Shown here piece by piece: positions 1-7,821 of a DNA stretch of 21,219 nucleotides. Source of the DNA: Actinomycetes bacterium (lineage in GTDB: Bacteria > Actinomycetota > Actinomycetes > Propionibacteriales > Propionibacteriaceae); contig JAEZHJ010000200.1 in the NCBI GenBank assembly GCA_023436925.1, positions 1-21,219 of the forward strand, given 5' to 3'. Every line of letters begins with the position of its first letter. Position 1 is the first letter of the stretch. The notes beneath the pieces were generated by a model that saw only the letters and a program-made list of their open reading frames with translations, was not told the DNA's origin and made no database searches. A program made the translations under genes and the position numbers.

Positions 1-212
1 GGCGCCGGGGCGCCAGCGGGGATCCACCAAGTGGGCCACCGCGGGGTGGTGTGGGGACGAACCGCGTCCGATCGGACCCCGAAGGGCAGCGGGGGTAAAC
101 CACCCCTGCGCACTGCAATCTAGCAGACCCGCCCGGTGAGTTCGCAGCCAAACCCTGAGCGAGAAGAATTGCCCACCCCGCGTCTTTGCCCGCAGGCCGG
201 CTGCGATCCTGT
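1..212. other. Left-edge non-coding stretch
   Basis: No convincing gene is seen here. It holds a GC-rich inverted repeat at the very edge (1-14), a perfect 12-bp palindrome GTCCGATCGGAC at 66-77, and a small hairpin GGGGT/ACCCC at 92-106. These could be regulatory or terminator elements of a gene lying left of the window, but nothing in the window shows which gene they would serve. Confidence 0.4.
191..205 (-). terminator. Short hairpin after the MFS gene
   Basis: CGCAG-GCCGG-CTGCG forms a perfect 5-bp stem about 7 bases past the MFS stop codon on the minus strand. There is no U-tract, which is common for actinobacterial terminators. The stem is short, so the call is weak. Confidence 0.3.
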
Positions 213-1406
213 TCAGTCCACCGCCGCGGGCTCGGGCTCGCGGGCCGCAGGGGTCACCAGCAGGGCCAGGACGGAGACCGCGCCCACCACCAGCAGCGCC
301 CGCAGCACGCCGAAGTGGTCGCCGAGCAGGCCGAGCAGCGGCGGGCCGGCCAGGAAGGCGAGGTAGCCGATGGTAGCGACCACGCTGATCCGCAGCGGGG
401 CGCGGACCGGGTCATCCGCGGCGGCCGACATCCCGACCGGGAAGCCCAAGCTCGCCCCGACCCCCCAGACCGCGGCCCCGATGAAGGCGACCACCGGGTT
501 GCCGAAGACGACCAGCAGGCAGCCGAGTACCGCGGCTGCGAACATCGCCCGCAGCACCAGCACGCGTCCGTACCGGTTGAGCAGGCCGGTGCCCAGGATC
601 CGGCCGGCCGTCATGAAGGAGAGGAAGACCGCCAGCGCCACGACGCCGAGGGCGTTGTCCAGCTCATGGCCGTCCACGAAGGCGACCGCCATCCAGTCGT
701 TCGCGGTCCCCTCGGCGAAGGCGGCGGCCAGCACCATCAGCCCGATCAGCAGGGTGCGCGGCTCCAGCCAGGCCGACCGTGCCCGGCCGGTGGAAGTGGC
801 ACCGGTGGGAGCGTCGTCGAAGGCGGGCAGGAACTGGCGGGTCCCCCACCAGCCGGCGGCGGCGCAGGCCAGGGCGGCGGCCGCGAGGTGGACCGGGATC
901 GGGACCTGCACCCAGGTCATCCCCGCCCCGACCAGGGCGGCGGCCACGGTGCCGCCGCTGAAGGCGGCGTGGAACCAGGGCATGATCGCCTTGTCCAGCG
1001 CCCGCTCGACGATCGTGCCCTCCAGGTTCTGGGCGACGTCCCAGATCCCGCTGCCCATCCCGAGCAGGAAGAGGCCCGGCATGACCAGGAAGATCGTCGT
1101 CTGAGCCTGAACGGCCACGGACGCGAACACGATTCCGGGCAGGGCCAGCCCCATGCCGAGCCGGGCGGTGGCGCCGGCCCCGATCCGGCTCGCGATCCGG
1201 CCGGCCAGTGGCAGCCCGAACACCGATCCGGCGGACACGGCCAACAGCAGGATGCTGAGGTTGCCGGGGGTCAGCGCCAGGACATCCTTCACGTCGGGCA
1301 CCCGCGACATCCAGGTCGCGAACGCGAAGCCGTTGGCTCCGAAGACCACCAGGTTGCCGTTGCGGGCCGCCCGGACGCGCAGCTGGTCTGGCTGGGTGAT
1401 GGTCAT
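213..1406 (-). CDS. MFS transporter, YbjJ-like
   Basis: A 397-residue protein made almost wholly of hydrophobic segments, about 12 membrane helices, fitting the major facilitator superfamily. The N-terminus (about residues 15-60) reads NGFAFATWMSRVPDVKD followed by a helix and PLAGRIASRIGA, the MFS helix 2-3 loop pattern. This resembles the YbjJ-type family of uncharacterised exporters. The ATG at 1406 was chosen because a GGGAAGGA ribosome site lies just upstream and the recognisable domain starts soon after; the open frame continues to 1730 but that extension is Arg/Pro-rich and not transporter-like. It is transcribed away from the degenerate-ABC/YhgE operon and may share its control region. 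The substrate cannot be inferred. Confidence 0.88.
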   Translation of the reverse strand: MTITQPDQLRVRAARNGNLVVFGANGFAFATWMSRVPDVKDVLALTPGNLSILLLAVSAGSVFGLPLAGRIASRIGAGATARLGMGLALPGIVFASVAVQAQTTIFLVMPGLFLLGMGSGIWDVAQNLEGTIVERALDKAIMPWFHAAFSGGTVAAALVGAGMTWVQVPIPVHLAAAALACAAAGWWGTRQFLPAFDDAPTGATSTGRARSAWLEPRTLLIGLMVLAAAFAEGTANDWMAVAFVDGHELDNALGVVALAVFLSFMTAGRILGTGLLNRYGRVLVLRAMFAAAVLGCLLVVFGNPVVAFIGAAVWGVGASLGFPVGMSAAADDPVRAPLRISVVATIGYLAFLAGPPLLGLLGDHFGVLRALLVVGAVSVLALLVTPAAREPEPAAVD

Positions 1407-1505
1407 CGGGGTCCTTCCCGCCTGCCACCGCCGTGGTGGCCTCGGGCTGTCAGGGTAGTGCAGCCGGCGCCGCGCTTCCCTGAGGAACTTCTCAACCGGC
1501 AGGTG

Positions 1506-1554
1506 ACAAGGCGCGACACGCGGGCCGCGCCTGCCCGGGCCCGGGGCGCCTTGT
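1506..1554. repeat. Inverted repeat ACAAGGCGC/GCGCCTTGT in divergent control region
   Basis: A perfect 9-bp inverted repeat (arms 1506-1514 and 1546-1554) with a GC-rich 31-base interior that can itself fold. It sits between the divergent MFS gene and the YhgE operon, directly next to the 21-bp palindrome at 1556. It could be an mRNA leader structure or a second operator. Confidence 0.45.
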
Positions 1555-1555
1555 G

Positions 1556-1576
1556 ATCGTCGGCGACGCCGACGAT
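1556..1576. promoter_or_regulatory. Perfect 21-bp palindrome, probable operator
   Basis: ATCGTCGGCG-A-CGCCGACGAT is a perfect inverted repeat with 10-bp arms and a single centre base. It lies 40 bases before the first ribosome site of the plus-strand operon and 150 bases before the MFS start. The size and symmetry fit a dimeric repressor such as a TetR- or MarR-type protein. A weak -10-like GATAGT (1574-1579) overlaps its right edge, so binding could block the operon promoter. No candidate regulator gene is adjacent in this window. Confidence 0.5.
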
Positions 1577-1615
1577 AGTGGTCGCAGCCGGCACACCCCA
1601 CCGGAAGGGAACCTG

Positions 1616-1705
1616 ATGACCAGCCCAGGCCCGCGCGCGAAGGCCGCGATGAGCAGCGGAGCCCCACCCGGAGCGCCGCGATCCGATGCAGATCCGACTC
1701 GCTGA
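1616..1705 (+). CDS. Possible 29-residue leader ORF
   Basis: An ATG at 1616 preceded by a good ribosome site (GGAAGGGA, about 5 bases away) opens a 29-codon frame ending in TGA at 1703-1705, which overlaps the start of the ABC-like gene at 1686 by 20 bases. The ABC-like gene has no good ribosome site of its own, so translation from this leader may be coupled to it. The peptide is Pro/Ala/Ser-rich and its third-position GC (about 20 of 29) is lower than in the neighbouring genes. It may be a coupling ORF rather than a functional peptide; a frameshifted N-terminus of the next gene is the alternative. Confidence 0.35.
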   Translation: MTSPGPRAKAAMSSGAPPGAPRSDADPTR

Positions 1706-2333
1706 GGTCACCAAGGCACCGCGCCAGCACGCGCTGCCTGAGACCTCACTGCTGTTCGAGTCCGGACGGGCCACCCTCGGCCTGGCCGAGACCGAGCGCC
1801 GCCCCACCGTGCTGGGCCTGCTGGCCACCGGCCGGATGCGCCCCGACGGCGGCGAGGTGCTGCTGGACGGCGCCCACGACCCGGCCGGGCTGCGCCACCG
1901 GGTCGCTCTGGTGGACGCCCCCGACGTCTCCGCGCCGGAGCCCAACGTCCTGGTGCGCTCGGTGGTGCAGGAGGAACTGATGTTCGCCGGACGCCGCGCG
2001 GGACTGCGCCACGCGCGGGAGTGGCTGATCGAGCAGCGGCTGGCCGAGGTCATCCACCGTCCGGTCAGCAACCTCGACCCGGAGCCCCGGCTGCGGCTGC
2101 TGTGCGAACTGGCGGTGCTGCGGCCCCACGTCGAGGGCTTCGCGCTGGTCTCACCGGACCGGCACGGCGGCGATCCACGCGCCTGGTGGGCGCTCGCCGA
2201 GGAGTTCGCCGAGCGCGGGTACGCCGTGCTGGTGATCGCCGGTCAGGCCTCCCGCATCGTCCTGGCCCCGTCCCTGGCTCCCTCGGACGAGCCTGCCCCC
2301 GAACAGGACCCGAACGCCGCGGAGGAATCGTGA
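1686..2333 (+). CDS. Degenerate ABC-ATPase-like protein without catalytic motifs
   Basis: 215 residues that follow the outline of an ABC nucleotide-binding domain: a first strand IRLAEVTK (3-10), then the post-Walker-A helix LGLLA and the MRPDGGEVLLDG strand (about 43-62). The catalytic motifs are replaced: TERRPT (36-41) where GxGKST is expected, VSNLD (127-131) for LSGGQ, VSPD (155-158) for the Walker B LLDEP, and AGQ (185-187) for the SHD H-loop. The D-loop-like GGDP (161-164) remains. ATP hydrolysis is therefore unlikely. The start is fixed by an in-frame TGA at 1650-1652 with no other start codon between. Its stop overlaps the GTG of the YhgE gene (GTGA), so it probably works with that membrane protein as a structural or regulatory partner. 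Confidence 0.75.
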   Translation: MQIRLAEVTKAPRQHALPETSLLFESGRATLGLAETERRPTVLGLLATGRMRPDGGEVLLDGAHDPAGLRHRVALVDAPDVSAPEPNVLVRSVVQEELMFAGRRAGLRHAREWLIEQRLAEVIHRPVSNLDPEPRLRLLCELAVLRPHVEGFALVSPDRHGGDPRAWWALAEEFAERGYAVLVIAGQASRIVLAPSLAPSDEPAPEQDPNAAEES

Positions 2334-4141
2334 AAGTGCATCGGATGGTGGCGGCGGAACTGCGTCGCCTCGTCTCGACCAGGATGCTGGCTCTGGCCCT
2401 GTTCGCGCTGCTGTGCGTCCCGATCCTGTACGGCGGCCTGTACCTGTGGGCCAACCAGGACCCCTACGGCAGGCTGGGCAGCATCCCGGTCGCCCTGGTC
2501 AACCAGGACAAGGGTGCCCCGATCGAGGGCGAGCGCCGCGACCTGGGCGCCGAGGTGATCAAACGGCTGGTCGAGACCAGGACCTTCGCCTTCAGCGAGG
2601 TGGATACCGGCGAGGCCGAGGCCGGGCTGGCGTCCGGCCGCTACGACTTCGCGATCGTCATCCCGGCCGACTTCTCCGCCGCGATCGCCTCGGTGAACGA
2701 CGCGAAACCGCGGCAGACCTCCATCGAACTGCACGCCAACGACGCCAACAACTACCTGGCGACCACGATCGGGCGCAATGCGGCCGCCGAGGTGCAGGCC
2801 GAGATCCGCCAGAAGGTCGTGGAGACCGTCGGCCTGGCCCTGTTCAACGGGCTGGCCGAGATCCGGACGAAGCTCGTCGACGCGAGCAATGGCGCCGACG
2901 AGCTCGCGTCCGGGCTCAAGACCGCGCTGTCCGGCAGCGACCGGCTCGCGAAGGGGACCAAGTCGCTGGCGAGCGGGGTCAAGGAACTCGACACCGGGGC
3001 CGACCGGCTCGCCTCGGGGGCCAAGCAGGTCGCGGCGGGCGTCAACAAACTGGACGCGATCGCCGACGACGTCGCGGACGTCACAAGAGCCGCACAGGCC
3101 CGGCTGCCGCAGGTTCGCCGGGATATCCGCAACGCGCTGCGCGACGCCGGGCTGTCCCGCTCGGAGATCAACGAGGTCCTGGCGGCCCTGGACCCGATCG
3201 GTACCCGGCTCAACCAGCTCGGCAACCGCGTGCAGCGCACCGTCAACCGGATCGACCAGCTCGACGCCGGCGCCCGGGAGGTTGCCTCGGGAGCAGCCAA
3301 GCTCGCCCGGGGAACCGAGTCCGCCCGCAAGGGCACCGACCAGGTGCACAGCGGCGTCGTCGAACTCAGCGATGGGCTGGGGAAGCTCTCCTCCGGCGCG
3401 GACGAGCTGAGCAGCGGGCTGGCCGACGGACTCAAGCAGCTTCCTGACCACAATCGCGACACCAGGCAGGAGCAGAGCCGGATTCTGTCGGACCCGGTGA
3501 CCGTCGACACCACCCAGCTCTCCCAGGCGCAGAACTACGGCGCGGGCCTTGCCCCGTTCTTCGCGGCGCTGGCGGCCTGGATCGGCATCTACGCCCTGTT
3601 CCTGATCGTCAAGCCGGTCTCCCGCCGGGCGCTCACCGCCATGGAGGCGCCGGTCCGGGTGAGCATCGCCGGCTGGCTCACCCCGGCAGCGCTCGGGCTG
3701 GTGCAGATGATCGGCCTGTTCGCGGTCTTGTGGATCGCGCTCGAGTTCAACTTCGCCAACCCGTGGGCCACCCTCGGCCTCCTGGTGTTCGCCTCGGCCT
3801 GCTACACGTGGATCATCCTCGCCCTGAACGTCTGGCTCGGCACCGTCGGGGAGTTCCTCGGCCTGGTGCTCATGGTGCTGCAGCTGGTCACCGCCGGCGG
3901 GACCTTCCCGTGGCAGACCCTGCCCGAACCGCTGGCTGCGCTGCACAAGGTGCTGCCGATGGGGTATGTGGTGGATGCCCTGCGACAGGTGATGTACGGC
4001 GGCGACCTGTCCCGGGTCTGGTCCGATCTCGCCGTGGTGGGGATCTGGGCGCTGGTGGCGGCCGCCATCACCATCGCCGGGGTCACCAGGATGACCCACC
4101 ACCTGACCATGGGGCAGCTGCAGCCGAGCATTCTGCAGTAG
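2330..4141 (+). CDS. yhgE: YhgE/Pip-family membrane protein
   Basis: 603 residues. An N-terminal membrane helix (about 18-37) leads into YLWANQDPYGRL and PVALVNQDKG, typical of the YhgE/Pip N-terminal domain. The large middle part, expected outside the membrane, carries Leu-x-x-Gly heptads such as LASGxxxLxxG around residues 190-245 and again about 305-370, as in this family. The C-terminus (about 405-600) has five or six membrane helices like ABC-2-type permeases. The GTG start at 2330 has GGAGGA four bases upstream and overlaps the preceding stop. Family members are phage-infection or secretion-related membrane proteins of uncertain mechanism (YhgE, Pip) and related type VII accessory proteins. 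Pairing with an ABC-like partner fits a permease-type role. Confidence 0.9.
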   Translation: MKVHRMVAAELRRLVSTRMLALALFALLCVPILYGGLYLWANQDPYGRLGSIPVALVNQDKGAPIEGERRDLGAEVIKRLVETRTFAFSEVDTGEAEAGLASGRYDFAIVIPADFSAAIASVNDAKPRQTSIELHANDANNYLATTIGRNAAAEVQAEIRQKVVETVGLALFNGLAEIRTKLVDASNGADELASGLKTALSGSDRLAKGTKSLASGVKELDTGADRLASGAKQVAAGVNKLDAIADDVADVTRAAQARLPQVRRDIRNALRDAGLSRSEINEVLAALDPIGTRLNQLGNRVQRTVNRIDQLDAGAREVASGAAKLARGTESARKGTDQVHSGVVELSDGLGKLSSGADELSSGLADGLKQLPDHNRDTRQEQSRILSDPVTVDTTQLSQAQNYGAGLAPFFAALAAWIGIYALFLIVKPVSRRALTAMEAPVRVSIAGWLTPAALGLVQMIGLFAVLWIALEFNFANPWATLGLLVFASACYTWIILALNVWLGTVGEFLGLVLMVLQLVTAGGTFPWQTLPEPLAALHKVLPMGYVVDALRQVMYGGDLSRVWSDLAVVGIWALVAAAITIAGVTRMTHHLTMGQLQPSILQ

Positions 4142-4170
4142 CCCGGCGCAGGGCCCGGGAAGGAGCACGG

Positions 4171-7100
4171 GTGGAGGCTGTCTGGATCACACTGGGCGTG
4201 GCGCTGCTGGTCGTCACCCTGCTGGACGTGTTCCTCGCCGTGCTGAACTACGACGAGAACGGTCTGATCGTCGACAAGTTCGTCCGGGTGCAGTGGCTGG
4301 TCCTGCGAGCCTTCACCCGCAGGGCCGGGCGACGCTGGCGCCCCATGCTGCTGCGCCAGGTGACCGGCACCATGCTTGTGACCACCATCCTGTGTTGGCT
4401 GACGGGGATCATCCTCGGGTTCGCGCTGATCTACTACGGCGCGATCGGCCTGGGAGTCGTCCAGATCAGACCCGGGGTGGAGCCCGACTTCACCGGCGCG
4501 CTGTACTTCAGCGTCGGCCTGTTCTCCACCGTCGGGGTGGACAACATCGCGCCGGGGACCTGGTGGCTGAACCTGCTCACCGCCACCGAAGCCATGCTCA
4601 GCATCATCCTGCTGTCGTTGATCATCACGTTCCTGAGCAGCGTCTACGACGTGGCCCGATCGCTGCGGGCGCTCTCGGGCAACTTCTTCAGCGTCGGCAA
4701 GGGCATCGGGGACGCCGTCGACACGTTGTACCCGTTCTTCCCCGACGGAGCGCCCCGAGGCCTGGACGCGCACCTCGGCTCGGTGGTCGATGACCTCAGC
4801 GACTACGCCGAAGGGCTGGCGCAGAACCAGGCGGCCTACTACTTCCAGAGCGGCCGCGACCAGTTCTCGCTGCCGTTCGCCCTCCACATGACGGCCGGGG
4901 TCATCGGAGCGCTCACCTGGGGCCTGCCGCCGGACAGCGACCCGCCCAAGGAACCCAACCTCGCCCGACTCACCCAGGCCTACGAGGAGTTCCGGCTGCG
5001 ACTCATGCACGTCCTCGGCCTCCCCGGCGTCGAGGTCCCGGCACCGGTGACCCCGGCCGCGTTCGCGGCTGCGGCCGCGAGCTTCGAGCGCGAGGGCTCT
5101 GACGCAGCGGTCGACGCCTGGGTGCTGCGCTTCCTCGCGATAGACACCCGGATGGCCGAGCTGACCCGCCGCCCCGGGCCGTTCGACCCCGCCGAGGCCT
5201 ACCGGCGCTACACCCAGTGGCTGCCGTTCGAGGTGCCGGCCCGCGCGTTCACCAACGCCGTTGCCCGTGACCTGGACTACCAGCCGGTCTACCGCCCCGT
5301 CGCCACCACCCCGCAGGGCGTGCCGCTCGACTCCGGCGACGCGGACCCGTCGAGGTTCGCCGTCGTCAGCGCCCGGCCAGGGGAGCGGCGCCCGCTGCGT
5401 CTTCGTCGCCGGGGCGGATGGCTGCGGCGACGACATCTGGTCATCGACCCCGGTTTCGTCCGGCTGGCCGCCGCGCTGCGCGCGATGGCCGGGGCCGCGC
5501 TCGCCGTCGGCGTGACCGCCCCGCTCGCCGCGGTGGCCGAGGCGCCGGTGGTGCCGGCGGTGGTGTTCGCGGGCATGGTGTCGGTGTACGCCGCCTCGTC
5601 GGTGGCCGCGAACCGATCTCGCGTGAGGTGGTGGACCGGGGCGGTCCCCGTCCTCCCGGCCGTGATCGGCGCCCTGTTCGGCACCCTCCTGCCCCATCAC
5701 GACTGGTGGAGCGTCCTGGAACTTGCCGCCATCGCCGGGCTGTGCGCCTGGCTGCGACGCTTCGGCGCCCGCATCGGCGGCCTTGGCGTCCTCGCGTTCG
5801 TGACGTACTACATGGCCCTGCTGATGGGGCTGAACGCATCGGACCTGGTGTCGGCGCTGATCGCCGCGGTGGTCGGCATCGCCGCCAGTTGGCTGGTGAG
5901 CCTGGTCCCCGGGCCAGGCCCGGCCCGACAGGTGGAGGGTGGCGTCAATGCGCTCTACGCGCGGGCGGCACAGCTGATCGAGGTGACCACCGACCTGGTC
6001 GCGACCGGACGCAGCGACCGGCGGCTGGGGCGCGCCCTGCGCCGCGGCCAGGTCGCCACCGTCCGGACCGCGGTGGCAGTGGCCGGGCTGCTGGACGTCG
6101 AGGGGGCAGACTCCCTTTCGCCGGGCCAGATCAGCGTCCTGCGGGTGCGGGTCTTCGACTTCGACCTCGCCGTGACCAGCCTGGTCACCCTGCTGCCAGT
6201 GACGACCAGCATCACGATCGCCACCGAGCAACGGGCCCGGCTCACCGCCGACCTGCTCGCCCTCCAGCGGCAGCTGGGGTCATACCGGCCCGGAGGTGAG
6301 GACGAGTCCCCGCCGCAGCCGGCACCGCCGGATCGGTCCTGGCCGCTGCCGGCGCGCCGGATCCTGAGCCGGATCACCGAACTGAGAGTCGCAGCCTCGG
6401 CACTGCGGGCGGCCCAACTCGGAGAGGTGGCGCCAGATGACCCGGTGCTGACCGAGCCGCCGCCCGCGTCCCGCGGGCACGGCCCGGCAGCCGCCGAGGC
6501 GGCCGCGCAGATCGGCGACCGGCGGGCCGTCCAGGCCGCGGTCTCCACCGGTTTGGCCCTGCTGCTGGGCGGCGCCCTCTCCACCACCAGCCACCAGTAC
6601 TGGGCTGCCATGCCGGCCTTCCAGGTGCTGGCCGGCTCCGACGGCGAGACCAGGGTGAAGGGCATTGAGCGGGTGCTGGCCACGGTCGCCGGCTCAGGGT
6701 TCGCCTTCGGGCTGGCCATCATCGCCGGCCACAACCCGTTCGTCGCCATCCCGCTGCTGATGGTCAGCACCTTCTTCATGGCCTTCACCCGGGCGGTGTC
6801 TTCCCCGTGGACGTCGTTCTGGCAGACCATCCTGCTCGCGACGATGTACGACCTGATCGGCATCCTGAGCGTGGGAACGGTGGAGCTTCGACTCGCCGAG
6901 ACCGCGATCGGCTCCCTGGTCGCCATCGCGGTGTCGGCGCTCGTCCTGCCCACCCGCACCCGCGCGAAGGTGCTGGACTCGATGGCGAGCATCGTGGGCC
7001 GGCAGGCCGCCCTGGCCCGTACCGCCTTCGCCACGCTCCTGGGGCAGGACTCCCGCGGGCGGGCGGACCTGGCGCTCACCGGGCGCGAGATCAGTCAGGC

Positions 7101-7539
7101 CCTGAACAACCTGGAGACGGTGGCCAGACCGGTACGGCGCGACCCGGGCTCACTGGAGTCCGGCGGGATCGAAACCCAGCTCAGCTGCCTGTGGGCGACG
7201 CTGGCCTACGCCGAGCACCTCGCGCGACTGGCGACCGAGCAGGGCGCTGGGACCGAGCGGGTTCCGTGGCGCAAGCTCTCCCTCGCGACCGCCGACAACT
7301 TCGAGGCGGCGCAGACCGCGCTGTTGGGTGCCCTGCCGCGGCGGGTCCACGGGCCGGAGACCTTCGAGGTGGCCGACGCCGCCGATCTCGGCGTTGTCGA
7401 ACGGTCGGCGCTCCTGCAGGCCGAACGCCTGAACCAGAGCCTGCTCGAGCTGATCGACGCGCTGGGTCCCGCAACGGTGGCCTCGATGGCCGACGACCGG
7501 TCCGGGCAAGGGCAGGACGACGGTGCCACGGCTGGCTGA
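4171..7539 (+). CDS. Ion-channel-like / FUSC transporter fusion protein
   Basis: 1122 residues in one uninterrupted frame. The GTG at 4171 has GGAAGGAG about 5 bases upstream and lies 29 bases after yhgE. Residues 1-155 form a channel-like module: a first helix with LLDVFLAVLNYDENG, a second near 65-95, then a pore loop ALYFSVGLFSTVGVDNIAPG with TVGVDN at 120-125 where potassium channels have TVGYGD, and a final helix. Residues 155-410 are soluble and partly helical. From about 431 there is a FUSC (fusaric acid resistance/aromatic acid exporter) architecture: a first membrane half (431-585), a soluble part (585-785), a second membrane half (791-935, with HQYWAAMPAF), and a soluble tail to 1122. 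The filter change suggests it is not a normal potassium channel. The substrate is unknown; efflux of a hydrophobic or aromatic acid is the family precedent. Confidence 0.85.
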   Translation: MEAVWITLGVALLVVTLLDVFLAVLNYDENGLIVDKFVRVQWLVLRAFTRRAGRRWRPMLLRQVTGTMLVTTILCWLTGIILGFALIYYGAIGLGVVQIRPGVEPDFTGALYFSVGLFSTVGVDNIAPGTWWLNLLTATEAMLSIILLSLIITFLSSVYDVARSLRALSGNFFSVGKGIGDAVDTLYPFFPDGAPRGLDAHLGSVVDDLSDYAEGLAQNQAAYYFQSGRDQFSLPFALHMTAGVIGALTWGLPPDSDPPKEPNLARLTQAYEEFRLRLMHVLGLPGVEVPAPVTPAAFAAAAASFEREGSDAAVDAWVLRFLAIDTRMAELTRRPGPFDPAEAYRRYTQWLPFEVPARAFTNAVARDLDYQPVYRPVATTPQGVPLDSGDADPSRFAVVSARPGERRPLRLRRRGGWLRRRHLVIDPGFVRLAAALRAMAGAALAVGVTAPLAAVAEAPVVPAVVFAGMVSVYAASSVAANRSRVRWWTGAVPVLPAVIGALFGTLLPHHDWWSVLELAAIAGLCAWLRRFGARIGGLGVLAFVTYYMALLMGLNASDLVSALIAAVVGIAASWLVSLVPGPGPARQVEGGVNALYARAAQLIEVTTDLVATGRSDRRLGRALRRGQVATVRTAVAVAGLLDVEGADSLSPGQISVLRVRVFDFDLAVTSLVTLLPVTTSITIATEQRARLTADLLALQRQLGSYRPGGEDESPPQPAPPDRSWPLPARRILSRITELRVAASALRAAQLGEVAPDDPVLTEPPPASRGHGPAAAEAAAQIGDRRAVQAAVSTGLALLLGGALSTTSHQYWAAMPAFQVLAGSDGETRVKGIERVLATVAGSGFAFGLAIIAGHNPFVAIPLLMVSTFFMAFTRAVSSPWTSFWQTILLATMYDLIGILSVGTVELRLAETAIGSLVAIAVSALVLPTRTRAKVLDSMASIVGRQAALARTAFATLLGQDSRGRADLALTGREISQALNNLETVARPVRRDPGSLESGGIETQLSCLWATLAYAEHLARLATEQGAGTERVPWRKLSLATADNFEAAQTALLGALPRRVHGPETFEVADAADLGVVERSALLQAERLNQSLLELIDALGPATVASMADDRSGQGQDDGATAG

Positions 7540-7560
7540 GCCGGCTCCGCCGGTTACCAG
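7532..7560 (+). terminator. Hairpin at the end of the YhgE-FUSC operon
   Basis: The stem AGCCGGC-TCC-GCCGGTT starts on the last base of the stop codon of the fusion gene, with an outer CTGG/CCAG pair extending it to 7532-7560. There is no U-tract. Position and stability make it the likely end of the plus-strand operon. Confidence 0.55.
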
Positions 7561-7821
7561 TGGCTGCCGCCCTTGCCCGGGCCGGTCGGCTCACCAGGAG
7601 TTCTCAGGCCGATCGTCCTTCCATCCGTGCCCGCACAGGAGTAGGCATGAAGTCACGGTCCGCACCGATTCGGCCCGGACCGACCCACCCCCAGTCAGGA
7701 CAAGCCGTGCCACCCACCCCCACCCCGACAGTCTCCTGCCCGAGTGCGACACCCGGGCGTCCATCCTCCCGGCGACCGCGAACCCGGCCTGCCGCAGCTG
7801 CGCGCCGAATCGCGCCTGACC
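7561..7821 (+). other. Region upstream of the Fur gene, no firm gene
   Basis: No gene is called with confidence. One ATG at 7647 has a fair ribosome site (GGAG) and opens 63 codons to 7838, but the product is Pro/Arg-rich with poor third-position GC. A second frame ending at 7819 has better codon bias and ends ACRSCAPNRA but lacks a plausible start. The Fur frame itself stays open back to a GTG at 7744. The stretch may be a leader or the remnant of a gene. Confidence 0.35.

Noticed and set aside
186..1556. Long plus-strand open frame opposite the MFS gene
   Set aside because: Arg/Gly/Gln-rich translation with no recognisable domain; it mirrors the MFS gene and exists because GC-rich genes rarely give stops on the other strand.
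2243..4168. Minus-strand open frame of 641 codons opposite yhgE
   Set aside because: Low-complexity antisense shadow; the plus strand has clear YhgE features and ribosome sites.
3802..6231. Minus-strand open frame of 809 codons opposite the channel-FUSC gene
   Set aside because: His/Arg/Gly-rich shadow without domains or a start signal.
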